Source: Daldinia sp. FL1419 (taxonomy: Eukaryota; Ascomycota; Sordariomycetes; Xylariales; Hypoxylaceae). Taken from it: a stretch of 64,000 nt of DNA. The stretch spans positions 186,001-250,000 of the forward strand of contig MU623352.1 in the NCBI GenBank assembly GCA_025201765.1. Reading direction: 5' to 3'. Shown one piece after another: positions 35,478 through 48,231 of the stretch (position 1 is its first letter; each line of letters begins with the position of its first letter). Made by a program: the position numbers and the translations under genes. Under the pieces are notes generated by a model. The model saw only the letters and a program-made list of their open reading frames with translations. It ran no database searches and was not told the origin of the DNA.

Positions 35478-38217
35478 CTACTGATCGGGAGGGGGCGCCG
35501 GAAATGCGAATCCCGGCGGGAAGACGGGCATTCCGTTAGCTCCGGCTGCGATCCCAAAAGGAAACGATGCGACAGCTGGCCCGGTGTTAACACCATTTCT
35601 GTCATCCTGGACATCCTCTCGGCGAGGGTCCCGGTTTCGTCGCCATCTAGTGAGGTCACCATCGTCGCTATCACCCGGACCGCGGCTAGACTTGGGCCCA
35701 TGTCTGCCACCCTTATCGGTCTGCATGCGTCTACTAATGGCCTTTGAGGAGACACCAGCGCCGATCTCGATATCCGGCTCCTCAACCACTAATCCTGTCT
35801 CGATGGGACGACCACCGCTTCCCCCATATTCCGCAGTCAGCATCCACTTTCGGTCAGCTTCGGTCAATTTGCTAATGGGGATGACACTGATGCCAGTCTG
35901 GTAGTCGCTGCAGTCACGAGGACCAAAACCTACTCCCCAACGAGTCTATCTCCATGTTAGTAGTGTAATATACGACGACGATGATGATGATGATGATTCG
36001 TGACGCCACTTACTCGGAAAGTGCTACTCTCCATAGCCTCTTTGGCATTGACGGCATCTCGGCGAGTGACCATCTTAACAAATGCGTGGCGCTTGTCTTT
36101 GTTAACGATACAGGTCTGCACTTGTCCATGACGGTTGAAGACACTGCGCAACTCGCTCTCGGGACAGCTATTTACGTTAGTCAATACGCAGTGTATTTCT
36201 TAGGATTTATATAGTACTTACGTGACACCGCCTACGAATAGGGTTCTACTCAAAACTAGAAGTGCGTCAGTATACAGAGTTGCGATAGGTATACACGTGC
36301 AAGTTATTTACCTTTAATATGACCTTGGGGAATAGTCCTGTCAAACTCTACCCATTTAGTAGTAGGCTGAGAAAAGCCATGCGCAGGGCTCGGGCTACGG
36401 CCACGGCGTCCAGGACTACGCTGGCGATATCCTGTACCACCAGTGCGTCCGAGACCGGGGGAGTTACGTCCGTAGTTTCCATATTCACGATCAGAACGAC
36501 CACGAGGAGAGTCGCGCGCATCCCAATGACGGGGAGGCGAACGCGATCTAGACCTATTGCGATATCTATTGGGAGATCTCACTTGCTGATAATCGTGATC
36601 ACGTGATTCATCAGGTCGGTAGCCACCCTGACCCCACGAACCAGCATACGGAGCCTGACCTACCGGGGGTACTGTAGGTGAATTGGTAGCAGGGGGCGCA
36701 GCAATGCTGGTGCTTTGCATGCTAGCTATGATGGCTGGAATCTTATCGAATGGCACGCCCTGGTCGGCAAGAAGCTTGATCAACATAACTTGCTGTTGGA
36801 CATTAGGGTCCATACCAGAAACCGGCGCCGCAGGGGCAGCCGGAGCTACACCTGGATAGCTGGGGACTTGATTACTAGCATTCACCGCAGGCACGGGGGT
36901 TGCAGCCTGTACCTGACCCGGTTGAGGGAACGGGTAAGGCATTCCCGGCAAATTTACAGGTTGCTGGGGTGCTGTATAAGAAACAGCAGGCTGGCTTTGA
37001 GTTAGAGGAAGAATAGGAGGTTGGGCTACGCTTGCTTGTGTAGGCGGTACGCTGTACGAGCTAGCTGGAGCCGGGACGTTGTTGGCAGGCGTAGCTGTGA
37101 CATTCTGTCGGGCTATGTTTGCGAGAGCCTCCATGATTGCATTCGGAGCCTCGACAGCAGGTGGCTTATTGTCGGTCAAACCCGGTAAACCAGGCAAACC
37201 AGGACCCGGAGGAGGGCTGCCGACCGGTGTTGTGGATTCGTCTACAGAAACAAACAAGGGTCAGATAGGTGACCTCAAACAAGAAATGAGTGCAATAGAC
37301 GGTGAAGAAGTGGGGGTTCTATTGTTGGATTTGGGAAATTTAGGATTCAGATTGGGAAACCTACCTTTCGCAGCGAATGATTTCATCTTTTCTTTGAATG
37401 ACTCGATCATAGGTCGAGGGAATGTCTGTCCCTTTTCCCAGATATCAATGAGTTTCTTAATCTTATCCTATACAGAGCGGTTAGGTAAGTATACTTCTTT
37501 TCTTCTTCTTCTTCTTCTTCTTCCTTAATGTCAATGTTACAAGAAACGTGTCTTAGTCAGTCAAAGCCCGTAGGCGCGCGAGAGTACCATGGCAAAAGGC
37601 AATCTAACAGCCTAACACTAGGAAATAGCACGACTAGAGAAGATGTGTAGCTTATCCTAGGGGCATTGTGACATCGCGGGTATCATGACCGAAGTCGATG
37701 CTAATACCAAAAACTACGAAGTGTTTGCGACGAATGTATGATAAAGCGTACCTTTTGTTCTCCGGGGGCGTTCTGAAAGATATCATTCATAAGCACAGGA
37801 AGCAATTCCGTTACTCTATGCACGCCGGCAGCGAAAGTTCCATCTTTTGCAGAACTATTGATAGATTGACCTTGATGCTTGGCCTGGTCAACCCATTTGC
37901 GAGTTACGGAATCTACGACGTAGAGCACTCCTAACTTGTGAGTTGCGGGGGCTTTCTTGAAGTGGGTGTAGATCTTTTGGATAAGTACGGATTCCGACTG
38001 CGACGTAAATAAATCAAATTAGCATCCATCCATACGTATACGGCAACGCATCGCATCAGTATGCGCAAGTGCGTAGGTGTGCAGTCTAAAGTCTTACCTG
38101 AACGTTATCGACACACAAGTTTGTCAATGCCACGATACGGGATTGGGTAACTCCGGGAGGTTTAAGATTTTGCATGGCATTTAAGCCAGCCTCAAGCTCT
38201 GTTACGGGCGACGACAT
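35478..38217 (-). CDS. Nrd1/Seb1-like CID and RRM RNA-binding protein
   Basis: A nuclear RNA-binding factor that couples RNA polymerase II CTD recognition to transcription termination or 3' processing. Seven exons (38217-38098, 37997-37752, 37467-37365, 37241-36312, 36255-36222, 36167-36014, 35945-35478) encode 684 residues. Residues 1-155 form the CTD-interacting domain (LTNLCVDNVQSESVLIQKIY, GVLYVVDSVTRKW, PVLMNDIF). A Pro/Gln/Ala-rich linker and an Arg-Ser segment (NRSRSRSPPRHW) follow. The RRM starts near 466 with SRTLFVGGVT, then RHAFVKMVTRRDA. The diagnostic fungal extension FRTRWGVGFGPRDC comes next, then PISKLTEADRKW. The tail is Gly/Pro-rich. The RRM is split over exons of 34 and 154 nt. 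Assignment to the Nrd1/Seb1 family is firm; which function dominates is not decided by sequence. Confidence 0.93.
37497..37524 (-). repeat. (GAA)n repeat in a long intron of the Nrd1-like gene
   Basis: On the plus strand this is a run of TTC triplets. In the transcript it is GAA repeats within the 284-nt intron 37468-37751, the longest intron in this gene. GAA-rich RNA can act as a splicing enhancer, but no role is shown. Confidence 0.8.
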
Positions 38218-40510
38218 GATTGCTCTAGAGCTCTCTTTTTTGAATACTTGGGAGAACGGCAAGCACACAATGTACAGCGAGAACAGGCTCGCAGCACCTG
38301 TGGAACGATATACGATAGAGTCGCGATAGTCACCCAAGTATTAAGAGGGGTTTAAATCTTGCTTCGTCTAGCTTTTCGGCGATTACTTGTATTTCTGCCG
38401 CGACCTAACGAGTTACAGCCGTCAAAAAAGGCAAATCTAGGTAATAGTCGAAGATTCTCCAAGTGTCCTTTGATTCAAAGTAATAACGATTGAAAGAATG
38501 ATGAAAATGTCCTGCGATGTCGAGTAATCTGATGCGACAGTGGGCAAAACACCATCAAAGCCTTTGCACCTCTACTACGGTCCTTGGGGGGGAGAAAGCT
38601 TGGTCCCGGATACTGGGGATTGAGTGTTTGTTAGAAACCTTGGGCTGCTGTCTGTTAAGGTAAGCCGAATAATGTCGGCATTGATTGAGATACTGGTGCG
38701 ATCAATTTGATACAGCTATATGTAAAAGTTGGCGAGATTTACAGGGAGTTGATGCGATGCGATGGAAAAGAAAAAAAAAGTTGAGGTGGGATATTTATCG
38801 CGGATGGAGTGGAAGTGTCAGGAAAGAGGAGACGCTGCAGTTTCTAAAGCTTTAACTTGTTGGTCAGGGCTGGCAAGATTTTTTTCAGTCGCGTGTTGCA
38901 GAGGTGGGGGGACTTGAGGAAGCAACTCGTACCTACCCAGCCACAATGGCCCACAATCCACGTACCTATTTTAGGTACACTCTACGTGCCTTCCAAGGTT
39001 CAAAAAGGTTGATGCTTTAGTACTACGTAAGTACCTGGGTACAAGTATTACAATCGAGATCGAACCCAAATTTGCATGGGCTTTTGGCGCTACCTATTTA
39101 GTAAAACAACCTTGGAACTTTTACATGTACGGTACATCTTAGGCAGTACGAAAAAATATTTACATCTAAAGGGTAGAGTTCTTACAGGTAGCTATATAAA
39201 TCTAACATTTAGAACTATGTAGAATAGTGCTTTGTCTATTTGAATTTTATTTTATTTTTTCTTAGTAAGTGGGAAATTAAATTGTATTGTTCCAAGAACA
39301 AGTACATTCAATATAAAAACCAAAATTGAATGTAATTTTCTCCCCAGTAAAGGTACTGTATGTAGAGTTGCACATGGTTCCCACAATCTCTGCGACAACA
39401 AGATATATTCAACCGACACAATAATAGGTACGACACATTCAACGTTACTCCCACAATATGTGACCAAAGCTTGCTTCAATTGCTATAAAGTAGGGGATCT
39501 GATATATATAAAATCTAGTTAACTTAGCAAACATTCTAGTTATTCACCATTTTAGTTGTTTAAGTAAACCAACAATGATCGACCATCAATTCTGCATTGA
39601 TGTATATACCTTGCAAGAAGGCGGTTACCTAATTTGCTAAATCGTTACATAATGCAGGGTCTACATGTATGCAAGAATTGCAAGGCCAGAGAATCGAATA
39701 CGTCTAGCAACAGCAAACCTAGTGTATGTACTGTTGTCGGGCATGGATATTCGATCCTACTCTCGATCCTACTCACGTAAGACCCGAGCCAACCCGAGAG
39801 GCTCGAGGAGACCGATCGGAATAAGACATGATGCAAATCTGATCTAGGTAACTAATAAATTTTGTTTACATACGAACAACACGAGCAGAAGACCACCTCC
39901 ATACAGCGAAGCCAGATTGAAGCCAGATTGAAGCCAGATTGACGTCAACGTTACAACAACCGAGGGAGGTTTAGTGTATGTAGGTTACCTAGTAGGTATC
40001 ATGTAAGTGTGATGGGAAGGCTACATGTCGGGAAAAATAGGCCGTTTTACACAGTCCTATTCGCGGCTATGCGGGCACTAAATATCCGTAGAAACGACTT
40101 TCATTGGTCGTCTATTCTGCCGTAGTAAGTTTTTGGTGAGGCTTCGGCCCCAATTGGCAGTGACCTAAGGGAAGTTGAAGGGACGTATTATCCAGTAGTG
40201 ACCCGTAGTCAAAGAATACTACTTAGACATATACCTACGTCTAAGGCGGGAATTATAGGAAGAGATCAAGTACCACTTCCGTAGTTCACAACAGATGCCG
40301 GACCCGCTAAATTTTTCTTCGGGCTTCCCCCATCCAACCGAGACCGCCCCTAGTCCGTCACCCAGCCAATTAACCAAGGTAAAAGATACTTTTCGCTCTT
40401 GAGGCATTTCATCACTTCTTTTTTATCCTTTTTTTACGAAGTCCTAATACCTCTCTCAACCTTCCTGTTTATACTATCATAACTCAATTCTTCCTGCTGC
40501 ATCATCAGCA
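38218..40510. other. Divergent promoter region between the Nrd1-like and citrate synthase genes
   Basis: About 2.3 kb without a convincing ORF. A-rich and T-rich patches lie near 38767-38780 and 39240-39262. An 11-bp tandem repeat lies at 39908-39940. The final 100 bp before the citrate synthase start is C/T-rich, a typical leader. Confidence 0.45.
39908..39940 (+). repeat. Three tandem copies of an 11-bp unit
   Basis: Three perfect head-to-tail copies of GAAGCCAGATT lie about 570 bp upstream of the citrate synthase start. The regular spacing of about one helical turn would place bound proteins on the same DNA face. A regulatory role is only a suggestion. Confidence 0.85.
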
Positions 40511-42119
40511 ATGGCGTCTACCCTCCGTCTAAGCTCTTCTGCTTTTCGAACTACGCTTAGGGCCCCCAGTTTTGCGGTCCGTACCACAGCGTTCAACGCA
40601 GCACGATGCTACTCTTCATCTAAAAGCCAGGTAAATAAAAAAAAGAAACCCCCAATTCCCTTATGTGACATTTCGGGTTTAACCAATTCATTTAGACCCT
40701 AAAGGAACGCTTTGCCGAGCTGCTTCCCGAGAAGATTGAGGAAATCAAGACCCTAAGGAAGTAGGTAACCCAATATTCAAAATTTCTATGCCCCGCGCAC
40801 AAAAGCTCATAGTTCGTGCGCAGAGAACATGGCTCCAAGGTCGTCGACAAGGTCACCCTCGACCAGGTCTACGGTGGTGCTCGAGGAATTAAAGCTTTAG
40901 TATGGGAAGGTTCAGTCCTCGACTCCGAGGAGGGTATTCGTTTCCGAGGCAAGACGATCCCCGAGTGCCAGGAAGTTCTTCCCAAGGCCCCCGGCGGCAA
41001 GGAGCCCCTCCCAGAAGGTACGAAGCAAAGAATCATAGCCGGTTGTGATTAGAAGATCGCCGACTAAATATTACAGGTCTTTTCTGGCTACTTTTGACCG
41101 GTGAGGTCCCTACTGAGCAGCAGGTCCGCGACCTCTCTGCCGAGTGGGCCGCCCGATCCGACGTCCCCAAGTTCGTCGAGGAGCTTATCGACCGCTGCCC
41201 TACCGACCTCCACCCGATGGCTCAGTTCTCCCTTGCCGTCACGGCTCTTGAGCACACTTCTTCTTTCGCCAAGGCTTACGCCAAAGGTATTAACAAGAAG
41301 GACTACTGGGGGTACACCTTCGAGGACTCTATGGACTTGATTGCCAAGCTACCCACTATTGCTTCCCGCATCTACCAGAACGTTTTCAAGGGTGGAAAGG
41401 TTGCGCCGGTTCAGAAGGACAAGGACTACAGTTTCAACTTTGCCAACCAGCTAGGCTTCGGCGAGAACAAGGACTTCGTCGAGCTATTGCGACTATACCT
41501 TACTATCCATACCGACCACGAGGGTGGCAACGTCAGCGCCCACACTACTCACCTTGTCGGTAGTGCTTTGAGCTCTCCCTTCCTATCTCTCGCCGCCGGT
41601 CTGAACGGTCTAGCCGGCCCTCTCCACGGTCTTGCCAACCAGGAAGTCTTGAACTGGCTTACCGAGATGAAGAAGGTGATCGGTGATGACCTAAGCGACG
41701 CCAAGATCACCGAATACCTGTGGTCCACTCTCAACTCCGGCCGAGTCGTTCCCGGTTACGGTCACGCCGTTCTCCGCAAGACGGACCCCCGATACACCGC
41801 CCAGCGAACTTTCGCCCTCGAGAAGATGCCCAACGACCCCATGTTCCAGCTAGTCAGCCAGGTTTACAAGATTGCCCCTAAGGTCCTAACCGAGCACGGC
41901 AAGACCAAGAACCCGTACCCCAACGTCGATGCCCACTCCGGTGTCCTCCTACAGTACTACGGCCTAACCGAGGCTAGCTACTACACTGTCCTCTTCGGTG
42001 TCTCGCGTGCTATCGGTGTCCTACCCCAGCTCATCATCGACCGTGCCGTCGGCGCCCCGATCGAGCGACCCAAGAGTTTCTCCACTGCCAAGTGGATCGA
42101 GATCTGCAAGAAGCTATAA
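40511..42119 (+). CDS. Citrate synthase, mitochondrial
   Basis: It condenses acetyl-CoA and oxaloacetate to citrate in the mitochondrial matrix. Exons 40511-40630, 40696-40760, 40824-41017 and 41077-42119 encode 473 residues. Residues 1-36 are Arg/Ser/Ala-rich with few acids (MASTLRLSSSAFRTTLRAPS, then AARCYSSS), a mitochondrial targeting sequence with a likely cleavage near RCY/SSS. The three catalytic residues are visible: His310 in GPLHGLAN, His356 in PGYGHAVLRKTDPR and Asp411 in NVDAHSG. Their spacing (46 and 55 residues) equals that of His274, His320 and Asp375 of the pig enzyme. A methylcitrate synthase is a possible alternative, because fungal methylcitrate synthases share these motifs, but the overall wording is that of the main citrate synthase. 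The Yhm2 carrier gene follows on the same strand. Confidence 0.94.
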
Positions 42120-43495
42120 GGAATGAGTGACGCATTTTTTTCCTTATGTCTGAAAATAGCATGTTTCACAAACGGAAATAGAACGGTCTACCGAGAGCAG
42201 TGGTGTATCACGGGGGGTTTGAATTAGAGATGCTCCTAGCGATACCAAAAAGCTGTACTTGTACAATAATACATTTATGATTAAATTTCTGTATAGGTAG
42301 ATGCAAATGAAGATTAACTACTTGTAACACCATATTTCATCAATAAATATCGATCAATGCTCCCAAATTATATACGAAATGTTTCAATTTCTTTGCTCGT
42401 AAAAAGATAACTTGGTGAAGCTGTTCATCAAGTATAATTACTTTTTGTGGTATCTACATGTAGGAAGCCGTTTTGTCTAACGATAACGGATAAGGATATT
42501 AATAGAATGCCCGGCTTTATTATTAAATCAGGAGATTTGGGGAAAATCCGGGCAGCTTGTTGAGGTAAAAGTGAACTAGCAAACATGGTTGGCTAGTGGT
42601 TGGTTGATGGGGAAGCTGCGAGATTATCGGGCGGCGTATCACTGCAAGCTTGGCAATTGTTGAGAAACCGTTCAACAAAGTTCCCGAGGGATCTGAGACC
42701 CGGAAAGTGGAAAATAAGTGCTGAGGTACTTTACTATATTTATTGCGTGGCTTAATAATATGAAATAGTTGCATAGAGAATTAGAAGAAATAAAATCCCA
42801 TCGGTGAAACTCGAATTGAAGAAAAACTACGGAAAATATCTTGATTGAATCGCCTAAGTAGAGAAGAATCGGAAACCAAGACGAATGTGTAACCTTTAAC
42901 CAATACAACGCCCCCGAATTGCCCAGTAATAAAGCAATTGAATCCAATCTACAGGCGGTTGCGTAGGTACGCTAGTAGGTATTACTCCCTGTTTCATTGG
43001 GTCGATTACAGGGCTAAATACAGGCGTGCAGGCACCAGAAGTAACTAGTGATACCTATCACTACCACATGCGGCCGAGGCTTTCTTGACCTTGTTGACCT
43101 AGAGGACTACCTAAGCTAGCTGACTGGCTTGCTGACCACGGCCCTCCGTACATGTTACGCTGCAGGCTTACGGCAATCGTAATCCGTTCACCGACACCAA
43201 TCATACGCCCGTTTCTGCTGAGGAAACTCCCCGACTCCGATCCCTTATTGCCCAAGTTGCTTTTCGCATTCGACTCTCCGTTTCTCCCCGTCTCACAAAG
43301 TCCATCCAACTTTACAGTCCTCTTCTCCAAATCTCACATCTTCAACTTTTTTTAATTCCCTCAACATCAATCTACATAGCTCTTTGACAAAGGTTAATCC
43401 TCCGTCTCCTTCTCCCCCCCTTTCCCTCTTACTTGCGAAGAAGCGCCCGATTGCCTTGGTCAGGCCCCTTTCCATTTAACGAATCCTATCTGGAA
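42120..43495. other. Intergenic region between citrate synthase and the Yhm2 gene
   Basis: About 1.4 kb. The first 800 bp is fairly AT-rich; only chance minus-strand frames of up to 91 codons are open. The part 43200-43480 is strongly C/T-rich, consistent with the promoter and leader of the carrier gene. Confidence 0.45.
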
Positions 43496-44593
43496 ATGTC
43501 CACCGCCACCGTTGCTGCCTCCGGGGTCGTTCCCCCGATGACGGATAATAAGCTGGAGAAGAAGCCCATCAAGTTCTCCAACTTGCTGCTCGGCGCTGGC
43601 CTGAACTTGTTCGAGGTCACTACGCTCGGTCAGCCCCTGGAGGTCTGCAAGACTCACCTGGCTGCTAACAGAGGCGATTCTTTCGCTTCTGCTTTGCGCT
43701 CGATCTGGAACCGTGGCGGTGTCCTTGGATGTAAGTAATTACCATCTATGTCAGTACACATGTGGACAAGGCAACCACTAACACGTATTACTACAGTCTA
43801 CCAGGGTCTCATCCCCTGGGCCTGGATCGAAGCCTCGACCAAGGGCGCCGTGTTGCTCTTCGTCGCTTCCGAAGCTGAATACTATGCCCGAGTCGCAGGT
43901 GCTTCGGAGTTCGGCGGTGGTATCATTGGAGGTGTGACTGGTGGTGTCGCACAAGCCTACGCCACCATGGGTTTCTGCACCTGCATGAAGACGGTCGAAA
44001 TCACGCAGCACAAGCTGGCTGCTTCGGGTGTCAAGCCGCCCAGCACCTTCGAGACGTTCATGAACATCTACCGCAAAGAGGGTATCAAGGGTATCAACCG
44101 CGGTGTCAATGCCGTGGCGATTCGCCAGATGACCAACTGGGGTTCACGTTTCGGTCTGTCGCGTCTCGCCGAGCAAGGCATTCGTCGCGTTACCAACAAG
44201 GAGCAAGGCGAAAAGCTTAGCGCAATCGAGAAGATTACTGCTTCCGCTCTTGGTGGTGGTCTCTCAGCTTGGAACCAACCTATCGAGGTCATCCGTGTTG
44301 AGATGCAGAGCAAGAAGGAGGACCCCAACCGTCCTAAGAAGATGACGGTTGGAAACACTTTCAAATACATCTACGAGAGCAACGGTCTTAAGGGTTTGTA
44401 CCGTGGCGTGATGCCACGCATTGGATTAGGCGTTTGGCAGACGGTTTGCATGGTTGCCATGGGTGATATGTAAGTTTTCTACCCACCTCCCCTTAAACAT
44501 ATACGAGGACTAGGTTGCTAACAGAAACTGCGAAATAGGGCCAAGAGTTATGTTGAAAAGCTGACCGGAGAAAAGGTCACTGCTAAGCATTAG
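43496..44593 (+). CDS. YHM2: Mitochondrial citrate/2-oxoglutarate carrier (Yhm2 type)
   Basis: An inner-membrane carrier of the mitochondrial carrier family. Yeast Yhm2 exchanges citrate for 2-oxoglutarate and also binds mitochondrial DNA. Exons 43496-43730, 43797-44469 and 44539-44593 encode 320 residues, the normal carrier length. The N-terminus KPIKFSNLLLGAGLNLFEVT and TLGQPLEVCKTHLAANR are characteristic of Yhm2: the first carrier signature is degenerate (GQPLEV instead of PxDxxK), as is the third (NQPIEVIRVEMQSK). The middle repeat reads FCTCMKTVEITQHK. The last exon encodes AKSYVEKLTGEKVTAKH. The ATG at 43496 opens MSTATVAASG. Its position 1.4 kb after citrate synthase puts producer and exporter of citrate side by side. 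Confidence 0.93.
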
Positions 44594-47500
44594 GCGGCGT
44601 TTACACGGATGGGATACCTCGTATGACGATAGAACAGATACGGAGGTCTTTGTGTTTTGTCACGTATAGAGTGATTGTTTTACGTTCGGCCGGTTTTTTC
44701 CGGATATGATATTTGTGTGCCCGGTAGTGTGGTCTTCGCGGCGGCATCTGCCTAGTTTTTGTTACGAATATATGCTATAAAGACCCGACTACCGCAACAC
44801 GGTGTGTTGTGGTGGTTAGGGGTTGGTATCTGCACATGCTATTTTTGATTAGTTGGGTATGTGATCGTGATCGTGATCGTGATTATAAATATAGCATGTG
44901 ATTTGCGGCGTTAATTGTCCTGGATTTGCATGTGATATTGTTCTTGACCTAGCAGGGGATAGTTATCTTGGTCCCATGTGGTTACCTCTTGGCTAGCTGT
45001 GCGATTCATCAACGTTGATTGAGGTGGTATTGAGATGGGTTATCATTGGTTTGCTGCAGAAATACAGGTGTTTCAAGACTCGTTAGATAGTACCTATATC
45101 ATGGGAAGCAGAGGGCTTTGAGATTGTCAAGATCGCCTTAAGACGTCTTACGGCGAAAGTGCACCCGCTGTCAATAGCTAGATACCCTTCGTCACCATCA
45201 AGAAGATCATCTCATATTTATTTAGCAAATATACTCAGACTAATACCACTGCAGGAGTAAATCAATACCACCATAGATGTCATGAATGATTTCTCGTCAT
45301 TTTACTGTTTCTCTATAGAATCCAGTATCTTGCAGTTAAGGATGACCTACACTTGATAGAGAAAGGGGCATTACTATTACTCGAGAGAATAAACATACCG
45401 TTATTCGATGGGAAACTTGTAGGTCGCCATTATTACGCAGCCTATCCCATAACTACGATATATAAATGTCTGCCATTAGAGTATAAGAGTACGCAAAGTA
45501 CATTTAGGATTGTGTCCTAGTTACTTGACTGCACTTTAGCTATTTTGAACCGAACAAGATATACTATCATATGCGTAAATACTGTTCATGGTAGGTACCT
45601 ATCTTATATGTGACGGCTCAACAATGTCTATTTAAGAAATAGACTATTTAGCTATGTTCTCGGTTAATCGAAACTCGACTCGAAGGGCCAGTATCCCCGT
45701 AATTCATGAGCTCGCCTCGACTAGGTATACTTGGACTATAATAGCCAAGTCTGGTAGGCGTTAGGTATTCTTTTGATTATTAAAAACTCGTGACATCTGA
45801 AAATATGTTTACCCAGCTCGGTCAGCCTAGTTCTGATTATCATTGACTAGTTCTCCTACATTAGGTAGCCGTATACACCCCAATTTACACGTCTCAGTAA
45901 GTTACTCGACTATATACCTAGGTAACTGCCTCTTTTGAGGCTGTTTAGGCTCTTAGGGAGTGAATGGCGGATCAAGTAAGACTTAAGATGAACCCATTGA
46001 ACCAGAACACATCACTGTAAGAAGTCAAGTTCATCAGCATGGAAATGATCTCGTTGTTCCCCAAACTACCCACGGAAGACTGATTGTACAAGCCGGAACA
46101 GTCACATATTCTGGATATCCTATCTGTTATCCCGGCAGCTATCAAACAGGGATAATAATTCAAAGGAGACCGGCTGTATTTATTTAGACTTAGAATAATA
46201 TACCTATTCCTTAACAAAATATCAATGTCTCTAGATATTTACAAGCCACGATGCTATTCCCAAATAGCATGATGATTATAGCCAAGCAAAGACTAGAAAT
46301 TGTCACAAGGCGGACCAGAAACCAAGGAACTCTATCTTACTATAGATCTACAAGGCTCTTCTATATAGAACAAGTTATTTATTCTATATGTAATACATTA
46401 AGAAACCTGGCAGGAATAGGCCAAGTAAAAGGCCAGTTAATTATATCTTATAGGTATTATGGAAAACCATGCCTAAGGAGAAGCTAGTGATGTTACAAGG
46501 CTTGAGACTAGAAACCATTTTCACTACGTATTGTTCAGCCACATAGTGATATACGTTGAATGTGTAGTAGTTAAGTACAGACGTTACGATGCGTATACGA
46601 CCACGTAGAATTAAACAACTCGTGCGTGAGTTATAAGTGCCATGAGCCATCGGGTCTTATCCTATAGTAACTAGCATAAAATCTAGGTATGTTCGATATA
46701 ATATTCTTAGGACTGTATCAGTTTATCCCTAGTTAGCCAAAATATTCATACTACATCCCTAACATGACTAACAGCCACTGCGTGTCGTTCGCTAGGCCAA
46801 GAAGCGCGAAGACAGCTTCATTACCCTCCAAAGGCGTATGAATTGACTATAGAAACTCCGCGGCAACACAGAAGCCATCTTCCATCCGTCTGGAAACCAC
46901 ACGCTACGTAGCACGTATCAACCCACACACGGCCTAGCAGCGGGGGACCCGCACCTCACACCGCTCTATTGGGTCGTTCCTCAGGCCGGATCGCAGAGTC
47001 GTACTGCACTGCACTAGGTTACCAGCTTGTGCTAACTCGGGGGGCTGGAGTCTAATGCAGGGGAAGTTGGGCCTAGGGAGATTCACCTAGATTCTCTTAG
47101 TTCAGGTAGCTAGCTAGCTGGCTGGCTCCCCCACATTGGGTGAGCTATCACGCTTGGGGGGTGCTGCTAGCTTGGGCTAAACACACACGGAAATAACGTA
47201 CGATGCGCGTCGAGGACGTTTGCCGGTTCAGCCGCATGTCTGACGGCCCAACTTTATGCGTGCTGCTTCGTTATCGCTTTTGGGTGCTTGCTGTGTCTGG
47301 GATAACAGTAGGAAAGCCCCCGTGTCGTTTATAGTTAGAGAATCACTAGTCGACCAGCGAGCCATTGCTGAAGAGCGTGGGGTAGCGGGGGCATGACCTA
47401 GACTACGCCAGACTATATGGCTTTTAATATAACCCAGTCTAATGCTTAGTGTACGCTCTCATATAACGGCCGATTTCGAGACTTATCACGATGGTCTAGG

Positions 47501-48231
47501 TTTCACTGATTTGGGTAGGGTTAGTTGAGAGCCTATACCAGGTTTAATATAGCGCAGCGGTATTGTGAATTACGAATGGTAATTGTCGTATGTCTAGGTA
47601 GGTATGTATCAATGATCGAAGTGGTGTATCTTGTCACGGATGAGCCCCAGAATGTAGAAACTCACGGCTCGCTCAGAGTAATCCGCAAAGTTTTGCGCCG
47701 TGTCAAACTTGTATATGCCTAATTGACGTGTCGTTAAATCCTAGCAACATATCAATTTATTAACGTGATATAATAATTCATTGAGGACAGACGACCAGAG
47801 GACGCCCTGTAGGATTTAGACTTGGTGATTTGACTTAAGGGTTACTCTTTCTTGATCGAGTCAATAATAGGAGATATATGGGCTACAAGATCAATTGACA
47901 TTTCTGAATAGCTTGTCCTCATTACAAGCTTTGAATCTACTGGCAACTGAGAAATATACCTTGTACACCAATGTCTTATTGTCAATAACTCGTTATGATA
48001 CTGACTGCCTCAATATCTGCGAACCAATATGACCGATGACGAGTTTCTTATCATCATTACGCGTCGAAATTGAGCTCGAAACCTTAATCCAAAGTAAAAG
48101 GAGACCTCAAACCCCGGATCTCAACATCAAACCCATTCCTTACCTCAATCCGCCAAGTTGGTGGTTTCACGGCCATTGGGCAACATCCAGGAACACGTAG
48201 CCTTGGTATCGCTAGAGAAGAATGCGCAAAG

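Noticed and set aside
45964..46510. Possible decayed reading frame with stops that C-to-T change could create
   Set aside because: Stop density in this frame is no lower than expected for AT-rich DNA, so decay cannot be told from non-coding sequence.
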